This document shows, in pieces, positions 52,701 to 60,000 of a stretch of DNA of 64,000 bases. The position numbers and the translations under genes were made by a program. The notes below the pieces were generated by a model. It did no database searches and was not told where the DNA came from. It worked only from the letters and a program-made list of their open reading frames with translations. Source of the DNA: Flavisolibacter nicotianae (GTDB lineage: Bacteria > Bacteroidota > Bacteroidia > Chitinophagales > Chitinophagaceae); NCBI RefSeq assembly GCF_003628535.1, contig NZ_RBCI01000004.1, positions 601,646-665,645 of the forward strand. Direction: 5' to 3'. Within the stretch, counting starts at the first letter, position 1, and the number at the start of each line of letters is the position of its first letter.

Positions 52701-54428
52701 TCCTGCAAGCAGGAATGCATCAATTGACGGCTTTTGTTCAACCCAGGCCTTGCTTTCAATTGCAACAGCACGCAGGTCGGGCCGGATGGCCGCCAGTTGC
52801 AAAAGCGAAAGCAACTTCAGTGCTGCGTCGCGGTTGGCAGGAGACTGCATGCCGGTTGCCTGCGCCAGTTCCGCACTTACAGAACGAAGAGCATCCACAG
52901 CGGCACCGGCATCGGCCAACGTTGTTTTCAGTTGCGCCAACTCCTGCGGCAACACCACTCTCCGCCCGGTTCCCCAGAACAAAAGTTCCGACGGCACGCC
53001 CATCTCCATTAATCTTGCCTGGATGCGTTCGGCCATCGCCTCAGCGCCCTGTTGTTGCAAGGCGTTCCAGTGATGAATATCCGGCAGATTGATCACGGGC
53101 AGTTCAGCGGCGCCCTGTTGCTGTTCGATATTGATCAGACGGCCATAGATATCATGAACCGACAAACCGCTTTGTTTGATCTCGCTGTTTACGGCCAGAC
53201 AATAGGCGTTGATTTCTTCTTTGTGCAGGGCCAGGAGCGCCACCTCTTCCTGCAGTTTCTGAACGGCCGGTTTGCCCAATTCGAGGATTCGTTTCAGCTC
53301 CTGGTGCAACTCTTTTTTGTTGGCTTTATGACTGTGCAATTCCAGGCAGGCTTCCCCCAGGCCAATATTGTCCATGCGCCGCTTCACCACTTCCAGTGCT
53401 GCCAGTTTTTCGGCAACGAAAAGGACCTTTTTTCCCTGGCCGATGGCATTGGAAATAATATTGGTGATCGTCTGCGATTTACCCGTGCCGGGCGGTCCCT
53501 GGATTACCAGGTTTTTGCCTTCGTTCACCGCCAGCATGGCAAGGATCTGCGAGCTGTCGGCATCCACAACCTGGAGCAGTTCATCGGCCGGCGTTTCGGT
53601 ATCGATAAATGCGTCATCCCCGGCAGTGGGTTGCGCATCCCTGAAACCGGTATAAAACAAACTTTGCAAAACAGGGTGCTGTATCGGCTGTTCATCCTTC
53701 GGCCATTCTGCATTGTCCAGGTCATGATAGATCATGAATTTGCCGAAGGAAAAAAAACCGAGCTCAATGGAATTGTCCACCACCATCCATCGCCGTTGGC
53801 TGCTAACCGCTTCAGCTACCTGCCCGGTATAATTGGCGATGTCACAGCTTTCGTCGTCCGGCAGGTTGGGAATTGCCAGGCCAAATTCTGCCCTGAGTTT
53901 TTCCTGCAGCGAGAGGTTGTGCCCCACTTCTTCCTGCGAATACCGAAGGCGAAAACGTTCCCTTGCACTCGACCGTTCCAGCGTGACCGGCACCAAAACC
54001 AGCGGAGCAGATCGTGCTTCCGAAGACGAATCGGATTCGTACCATTGCAGCATGCCGAGGGCAAGAAAAAGCGTGTTCACGCCCTGTTCTTCAAGGCTGG
54101 TTCTTGCCGTGTAAAATGTGTTCAGCAGCTTGTGTTGAAGTGTTTCTTCCGTTTCGGTTGTTTGCAGTTTGTTGTCCGAAACGTTTTGCGGCCAGGCGGT
54201 TGAATCATCGTTTTCATTCGGCGCAGCGGCTACCATTTCGGGGAGCGCCGCAAAGGTCATCGCCTTTCCGTCTTCCACCAAAAAGCGGTAGACATCCGCC
54301 GCATTTTCGTTGACGATCCGAAGTCCCCTGGCCTTCGAACCTTTGTAATGAATCAGCGGATTGCGAAGCCCAAGGTCAAGCAACTCTTTTCGTGCGGCTT
54401 CGAGGCGTGAAAGAATGGTGTCCTGCAT
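49785..54428 (-). CDS. DUF4011 superfamily I helicase with Vsr-like nuclease and DUF3320 domain
   Basis: The protein has 1547 residues and no signal peptide. The N-terminal DUF4011 region spans about residues 5-180 (LEAARKELLDLGLRNPLIHYKG). Walker A lies near residue 310 (IQGPPGTGKSQTITNI), and Walker B near 940 (LVIFDEASQVRP) after an insertion of about 600 residues. VVGDSKQLPPTAFF, WHYRSRHESLI, VQGDERDVMF and LNVLITRAK complete the SF1 motifs. Near residue 1284 a Vsr/DUF559-type nuclease has YLDLAIVDP and IECDGAAYHS, with catalytic acidic residues intact. DUF3320 covers about 1410-1495. It resembles large single-protein helicase-nucleases proposed in antiphage defence. The frame continues to 54815, but 54428 fits the family start. 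Confidence 0.9.
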   Translation of the reverse strand: MQDTILSRLEAARKELLDLGLRNPLIHYKGSKARGLRIVNENAADVYRFLVEDGKAMTFAALPEMVAAAPNENDDSTAWPQNVSDNKLQTTETEETLQHKLLNTFYTARTSLEEQGVNTLFLALGMLQWYESDSSSEARSAPLVLVPVTLERSSARERFRLRYSQEEVGHNLSLQEKLRAEFGLAIPNLPDDESCDIANYTGQVAEAVSSQRRWMVVDNSIELGFFSFGKFMIYHDLDNAEWPKDEQPIQHPVLQSLFYTGFRDAQPTAGDDAFIDTETPADELLQVVDADSSQILAMLAVNEGKNLVIQGPPGTGKSQTITNIISNAIGQGKKVLFVAEKLAALEVVKRRMDNIGLGEACLELHSHKANKKELHQELKRILELGKPAVQKLQEEVALLALHKEEINAYCLAVNSEIKQSGLSVHDIYGRLINIEQQQGAAELPVINLPDIHHWNALQQQGAEAMAERIQARLMEMGVPSELLFWGTGRRVVLPQELAQLKTTLADAGAAVDALRSVSAELAQATGMQSPANRDAALKLLSLLQLAAIRPDLRAVAIESKAWVEQKPSIDAFLLAGKRLAALHNAYEENFLPEAWGLDALTVRSELKTHGEKWHRFLVGSYKSAVKQLRAVCKNELPKDNAERLKYVEDILEAKRLHEAIGAQSEIGEELFGRRWQKEKSDWNNLEEVAAYLQTVHQQVADGTCPVEILSYLAQHKDPEIARRGHALLLDALNEQGKQLNRVVEALQLNEALRFGGPLVQQPFLVQKQILAAWQEGLPELQSAVSWNNLSDTARESGFVFLVESSVRWKEASNFLKTALQKTWYSHLLKVALSEFPALRKFERASHEEVIRQFRRLDVLNLQYNRAKAALKHWEALPTLEAGGQMSVLKTEFNRKARHLPIRRLMQDAGLAIQAIKPVFMMSPLSIANFLSPGALAFDLVIFDEASQVRPVEALGALLRGKQLVVVGDSKQLPPTAFFDTLNDSDERDEENITADMESILGLCDAQGAPQKMLRWHYRSRHESLIRLSNHEFYENKLVVFPSPGSNSRMGLVFHYLADTVYDRGGTRTNAREAEIVAQAVMEHARLHGRQSLGVVAFSSAQREAIQDALEQKRKENPDLENFFSTAKEEPFFVKNLENVQGDERDVMFLSIGYGRTKEGYVSMSFGPLNNDGGEKRLNVLITRAKQRCEVFTNITAADIDTARTGSRGVRALKSFLHYAQHGSLHLAEVTGKEADSPFEEMVATQLRGLGYTVHQQVGSQGFYLDLAIVDPGHPGRYWLGIECDGAAYHSARSARDRDRLRQQVLEGMGWRIHRVWSTDWFRHPEKELKRLVEAIEKAKLVSHLPNDPGDELTIERAIVRESQDDDEVTTYQAATLSAEIAARELQQHSMGKLAGWIEDVVKKESPVHFDEMAKRMAEAAGITRVGSRIRSQLQLAAKFAEGGGKIKTRGEFLWDPEMKTPVIRNRANLPASSRKFKYIAPEELELGVEKVVRESIAIQPEAAVAYIARLFGFTRITEEIRDEILACIEQNLTQKRLQKENGLLKLA

Positions 54429-54487
54429 CGGCTCAAAATAATTTTTTTCCGGGTTCAAACGGAAGAAAGTTTTGCCGTGTGAATGCA

Positions 54488-54517
54488 GGCAAGGCGGAAC
54501 GGATTTTCCGCCTTGCC
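54488..54517. other. Perfect 12-bp hairpin between wecB and the helicase gene
   Basis: GGCAAGGCGGAA (54488-54499) pairs with TTCCGCCTTGCC (54506-54517) around a 6-base loop. No T-run follows on either strand. It lies 60 bases upstream of the helicase start codon and 111 bases past the wecB stop. It may be a leader structure, a processing site or a weak terminator. Confidence 0.45.
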
Positions 54518-54627
54518 ACCGGTAACCATTTTCCAAAGGCAACAGACAGCCATACCGACCCGGCTGCATGCAAGCACACAGGCAATAAATGAACGAAAAA
54601 GCAGAACAGGTATTGTCGCAATTGCTG

Positions 54628-55758
54628 TTACGCGACGAGAACGGTTTCGGGGCTGGCCGACTTTTTCCGTCCGTAGATGTCCAGCAACCGGGCAACGATT
54701 CGCTCCGATGTTTTACCGTCCCAGCGGTCCGGAATGCCGGCAGCTTTCCAGGTGCCGCCTTGCAGTTTGTGCAAATACGGCCGGAGGTTTTCGGGGTCTG
54801 TGCCGACCAGTTCATTGGTTCCGATGCTGACGGTTTCGGGCCGCTCGGTCGAATTGCGTAAGGTCAAACAGGGCACACCCAATACGGTCGTTTCTTCAGT
54901 GATGCCGCCCGAGTCGGTGATAACGGCTTTGGCGTGTTGAACCAGGTAAATGAATTCAAGATAGCCCATGGGATCGACCTGCACCAGGTTGTCGTTGGCA
55001 TAGCCAACGCTGTCCAGGATCTTTTTTGTGCGGGGATGAATGGGAAAGATAACGGGAAGTCCGCCGGTCAGGGACAGAATGGTATCGAGCAGTTTTTTTA
55101 GATTAGCCACATCGTCGACATTGTTGGGACGGTGCAGGGTGATCAAAAAATAGCCTTTGTCTGACAGCTTTTTTTGTTGCCAGATTTCGGGTTGCTGGAG
55201 GCGATCGAGGTTTTGGTAAAGGGTATCGATCATCGTATTGCCAACGAAGTGAATGCGGCCGTCTTCCACGCCGGCTTTGCGAAGGTGCCCGTTTGCCGCT
55301 TCGCTGGTGGTGAAGAAATGATCGCAGATCGAGTCGGTGACGATACGGTTGATTTCCTCGGGCATGGTCATGTCGCCCGAGCGGATGCCGGCTTCCACGT
55401 GTACAACATCAACATTGAGTTTTTTTGCCGTGATGGTGCAGGCCATTGTGGATGTAACATCACCCACCACCAGCACAACGTCTGGCCGGTGCGCCAGGAG
55501 GTCTTTTTCAAAACTCGTCATGATTGCGGCTGTTTGTTCTGCCTGGCTGCCACCACCTGCGCCGAGGTTGGCGTGCGGCTCGGGAATACCCAGTTGCTCG
55601 AAAAAATCGCCGCTCATTTTTTTATCGTAATGCTGGCCGGTGTGTACCAGCCGGTAAGAAATTTCTTTTCCCCTTTCTTTCGAAGCCTGGATGGCTTTGA
55701 TAATGGGGGCAATTTTCATAAAGTTGGGGCGTGCACCGGCCACGATGGTGATGAACAT
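54628..55758 (-). CDS. wecB: UDP-N-acetylglucosamine 2-epimerase (non-hydrolysing)
   Basis: The protein has 376 residues. Family motifs are FITIVAGARPNFMKIAPII, VHTGQHYDKKMSGDFFEQLG, VHVEAGIRSGDMTMPEEINR, ITLHRPNNVDD, VFPIHPRTKKIL and TDSGGITEETTVLGVPCLTLRNSTERPET. It interconverts UDP-GlcNAc and UDP-ManNAc, feeding surface polysaccharide synthesis. It follows the export lipoprotein gene on the same strand after about 180 bases. Confidence 0.96.
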   Translation of the reverse strand: MFITIVAGARPNFMKIAPIIKAIQASKERGKEISYRLVHTGQHYDKKMSGDFFEQLGIPEPHANLGAGGGSQAEQTAAIMTSFEKDLLAHRPDVVLVVGDVTSTMACTITAKKLNVDVVHVEAGIRSGDMTMPEEINRIVTDSICDHFFTTSEAANGHLRKAGVEDGRIHFVGNTMIDTLYQNLDRLQQPEIWQQKKLSDKGYFLITLHRPNNVDDVANLKKLLDTILSLTGGLPVIFPIHPRTKKILDSVGYANDNLVQVDPMGYLEFIYLVQHAKAVITDSGGITEETTVLGVPCLTLRNSTERPETVSIGTNELVGTDPENLRPYLHKLQGGTWKAAGIPDRWDGKTSERIVARLLDIYGRKKSASPETVLVA

Positions 55759-55940
55759 ATGGTTAGATGTTGTATGAATGATCGGGTTTGCGTTCTTAAA
55801 GAAACGGTTTTTTTGCTTTCACCGGGTGACCGGCAATAAAACTTTCTTGTCCAGGCGAACAGTTTCTGAATGTCTGGGCAACGAATGATCGCCAATGGCA
55901 AAATGCATGAAACGGATTCACCGGTCCACCGAAGGTGGTT

Positions 55941-56744
55941 CTATCGTAAGATCCGGTCGAGGGCGATGGCCACGACTGAAAGGGCGCTGATGATGATGGG
56001 CAGGTATTGCCGGCTTTCCGACGTTGCCCGGATCTTGGAGGTGTTGGTCTCCGCGTAAATAATGTCGCCGTTCTTTAAGTTATAGTAAGGCGAGGACAGG
56101 GCTCTCGGTGAGGTCAGATCGATGCGACGCACGATCTTCTGTCCTCCTTCTTCGCGGATCAAGAGTACCCGGTCGCGGTTGGCATACAGGGTCAGGTCTC
56201 CTGCCATGCCCACGGCTTCCATGATGTTGATCTTTTCGTTAGGAACGGTGATCACCGTCGGCTTGCCCACCTCACCCAGCACCGTGACATGGAAGTTAAG
56301 CTGGCGCACAGAAACGATGGGATCCAACAGGAGCTTTTTCTCCGTAAGCTGGCGTGTAATGTAAGCCGCCAGTGACTTTTTGGTCATCCCCTCGGCTTTG
56401 ATGGCGCCCAGCATCGGGAACTGGATCACCCCTTCGCTGTTGACCAGGTAGCCCGAGGCGCTGGCTAGGCCCGAGGTGCCCGCCGAGCTAAAGGAAGACC
56501 CCGCCGGTAAATTGGGCATATTGAAAACAGCCGATGCCTCCGGGTTCAGACTGGTGACACCAATGCTTAGAATATCGCTTTTTTGAATGGGCTGGTCCAG
56601 AGCTTCCTCTGCCCGCTGCACATCCCCATCGCTCAACCCGTTAAAATACGTCGCCTTGCTCACCGAGGCACACGAGGCCAACAATGACAGGACGCTGATA
56701 CCAAAACAAAAACGAAGAATACGGCTAAACGAGATACGACCCAT
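55941..56744 (-). CDS. Polysaccharide export lipoprotein, Wza family
   Basis: The protein has 267 residues. The lipobox is SLLASC (Cys about residue 25), so it is an outer membrane lipoprotein. The poly-export domain has IQKSDILSIGVTSLNPEASAVF and GVIQFPMLGAIKAEGMTKKSLAAYITRQL, followed by a SLBB-like VTVLGEVGKPTVITV and GDIIYAET. A C-terminal hydrophobic helix (YLPIIISALSVVAIALDRI) matches the helix barrel of Wza. It should form the outer membrane channel for the polysaccharide. The tyrosine kinase partner is not in view. Confidence 0.93.
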   Translation of the reverse strand: MGRISFSRILRFCFGISVLSLLASCASVSKATYFNGLSDGDVQRAEEALDQPIQKSDILSIGVTSLNPEASAVFNMPNLPAGSSFSSAGTSGLASASGYLVNSEGVIQFPMLGAIKAEGMTKKSLAAYITRQLTEKKLLLDPIVSVRQLNFHVTVLGEVGKPTVITVPNEKINIMEAVGMAGDLTLYANRDRVLLIREEGGQKIVRRIDLTSPRALSSPYYNLKNGDIIYAETNTSKIRATSESRQYLPIIISALSVVAIALDRILR

Positions 56745-57048
56745 AATGATAATTCTTTATAGTAAACAACAGAAGGTTTCGGGATGCTGTACCGAAAGGA
56801 ACAAATCTAACGAGAAGAAACCAAACATTTTTTCGATGGTTTCTATCCGACACATTCCGTTACAAAAAATCGCGCCGCATTTTTTTCCTGGTTCAACTTT
56901 TTCGGTTACGGCTGGCTGTAATTATAAAATAGTTGGAAAACAAACGAACTGATTCTATTTTTTTCATATCACTCAACGCCAACAGGAGTAAAAAAAAGCT
57001 GCCCTGGCCAATTGACCAGGGCAGCTTCGTTGCGAGGATAACAACCTC
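56745..57048. other. Intergenic region between the export gene and the beta-helix gene
   Basis: This 304-base gap holds the upstream region of the export gene, the terminator of the beta-helix gene at its right end, and no supported gene. I found no exact promoter motif here. Confidence 0.4.
56990..57028 (-). terminator. Intrinsic terminator of the beta-helix gene
   Basis: AAGCTGCCCTGG (56996-57007) pairs with CCAGGGCAGCTT (57016-57027). On the minus strand the stem is followed by TTTTTTTT. It lies about 21 bases past the stop. Confidence 0.85.
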
Positions 57049-60000
57049 TTATTGCTTAACGAAAGATTTTGCTTCCATTTTGTCCTTCATTTTCACCTGC
57101 AACATGTAAACGCCAGGTGTCAGGCCACCAACGGAAATGCGTTGGATCAGTTCCTGTCCCTGCTTTTGCAGACTGAACTCTTTGTGCGTACGTCCGGCGG
57201 CATCCACAACGGAAACCTGTACTGCGCCTGTGTATGCATTGTTCAATTGAAGCGTCATTTCGCTCTGCACAGGAACCGGATACAATTTGAACGAACTTGT
57301 TGTTGAAGGTGTCGTCGCATCCATGCCGGCCGTCGTGCCGAGTTTTGGTGCAGGACCGCCAACCGTCGTTCCGCTGCTGCTGCTCAGGCCTTCGAACCAG
57401 TTCAGGTTAAATCCACCGGTTACGATGTATACACGCAGGACTTGCGGTCCGGCCTGCAAGGAAACTGGCACACTGATCGTTTTCCAAACCTGCCAACCGC
57501 CTGTAGACGGAATGCTGACTGTCAACGAGCCTGAGCTGTTTTGCAATTGCATGGTACCACCCCAGCCTGCCACACGGAAGTTTAAGGTATAGGCACCTGC
57601 TGCGGCCACATTTATTTTGTAATCCATCCACGAACCTGTGCCAAAGCCACCTACATCCAGTCCACCTTCGGCGCAGCTTTCCTGTAATACCCACTGCATC
57701 GCCGAATAGCTTTCGCTTTCTACTTTGCCCGGGATCGGCTGGTAATCTGGAAGCGTAGTTGTGGTAGAAGCACTGGCGGTCACACCTTCAAACCAGTTCA
57801 GCGTAAAGCCACCATCAACAACATAGAGGCGTAAAACCTGCTGACCGGCGGCCAGGTTCACTGTTGCACTGACGGTCTTCCACGTTTGCCAGCCACCCGA
57901 TGAAGGAACGGATACCGTGTTCAATACTGTACCACCGGCATTACGTATTTGCATCGAGCCACCCCAGCCACCAACACGGAAGTTGAGTGTATAGGTACCT
58001 GCCGAGGCGACGTTTACTTTATAATCCATCCACGAGCCCGTACCGAAACCACCGGCATCGAGACCGCCTTCGCTGCAGCTTTCCAGCAACACCCATTGCA
58101 TGGCCGAATAGCTTTCCGCTTCCACCTTACCGGGGATCGGCTGGTAGCCTGATGCGGAGACGACCGGTGCAGTCACGGTAAAGCTTTGGCTAACCGGTGT
58201 GGCGGCCGTGTATGATGTATTGCCAGACTGAGACGCTTCAATTGTTACAGTTCCTGCAACACCATTGAGGGTTACAGTGCTTCCCGAAACCGTGGCCGGG
58301 CCACTTACCACTCTGTAGCTGACTGCCAGGCCAGATGTTGCCGTAGCCGAAAGCGTGAAAGCCGGATCGGTGGTGAGTTTATTGGGTATAGCCGGGAAGG
58401 AAATGGTTTGTGCTTGTTGTACTGCTACACTGCTGACGCCTTCGAACCAGTTGAAATTAAAGCCGCCGGTTATTACAGCCAGGCGCAGCGTTTGCTGACC
58501 CGCAGGCAAGTTTACGGAAACACTAATGGTTTTCCAAACCTGCCAGCCTCCGGTTGATGGAACGCTGATACTGGCCAGGGTATTCCCATTTGCATTTTGC
58601 AATTGCATCGCACCCCCCCAACCGGCAACACGGAAGTTCAGGGTGTAGGTTCCGGCCGCTGCAACGTTGACTTTATAGTCCATCCAGGAACCGGTGCCAA
58701 AACCACTGGCATCCTGTCCGCCTTCGCTGCAGCTTTCCAGCAACACCCACTGCATCGCAGAATAGCTTTCCGCTTCTACTCTGCCCGGTATGGGTTGGTA
58801 GCCGGAAGTTGAGACAGATGAAGAAGTTGATGAAGTTGACACCGAAAAACTTTGTGTTACTGGTGTTGCCGCGTTGTAGGATGTACTACCGGATTGTGAT
58901 GCTTCGATCGTTACCGTTCCTGCCGTGCCGCCCAGCGTCACTGTGCTGCCGGATATGGTAGCCGGTCCGCTCACCACTTTATAACTAACCGGCAAACCGG
59001 AAGAAGTCGTTGCCGAAAGGGCGAAAGCCGGATCGGTCGTTTGTTTACTTGGAATAGCAGGGAAACTGATCGTTTGCGATAGCAACGAAATTGAGTTCAC
59101 CGAAAAGCTCTGACGTACCGGTGTGGCAGCACTGTAGGTACCATTACCGGACTGCGTAGCTTCAATGGTTACAGTACCAGTGCCGCCGGTAAGGGTCACC
59201 GTACTTCCGGCAATGGAGGCTGGCCCGCTTACCAGGTTGTAGATAACTGGCAGGCCTGAAGAGGCAGTTGCCGAAAGAGCAAAAGCGAGATCTGTCGTCT
59301 GCTTGTTTGCTATTGCCGGGAAGTTAATCACCTGGCTTTGCATCTGTGTACTGTTGTTCAATGCTTCGGCCCAGTTGAGATTAAAGCCCGGAGAAGTTAC
59401 ATAAAACCGGAGGATCTGCTGGCCGGCAGGTAAGGTCACAGTCGAACTGATTGTCTTCCATGTTTGCCAGCCGTTGGTCGAAGGCACGTTCACGGTGCTA
59501 AGCAACGTACCGGCGATGTTTTTTACCTGGAACTGTCCGCCCCAGCCTGCAATGCGGAAGTTAAATGTGTAAGTGCCCGCCGACGCTACGTTGACTTTGT
59601 AATCAAGGTAAGAGCCCTGACCAAAACCACTGGCGTCTTTGCCGCCTTCGCTACAGCTTTCCATAACCGCACCCTGAACGGCATAATAACTTTCGGCTTC
59701 GATCTTACCGGGAATGGGCAGGTAGTCCAAACTCTGGGTCAGTGTCTGACTGCTGGTTTTCACCATGACAATGGAGCTGTAAGGCGCCAGGGTCAGTGAG
59801 CCGGAATAGGTTTGCCCCTTCATGTCGATGTACGACGCATCAAGAGAAACCGTCTTTGACGTGTTGGATGCATTGTATTCGAAACGAATATCGCTGGGAC
59901 TTGAAATACTAACCGGTGTTTTTTGGGTATGCGCATCCATGCCGGAAAGCTGCTGCCATGTATCCAACGAGTAAAACCGCAAATCATAGGCTTCGATGAT

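Noticed and set aside
49164..54203. Several plus-strand open frames of 380-470 codons opposite the Nudix and helicase genes
   Set aside because: They are antisense to genes with intact catalytic motifs, and none shows a start site or family motif.
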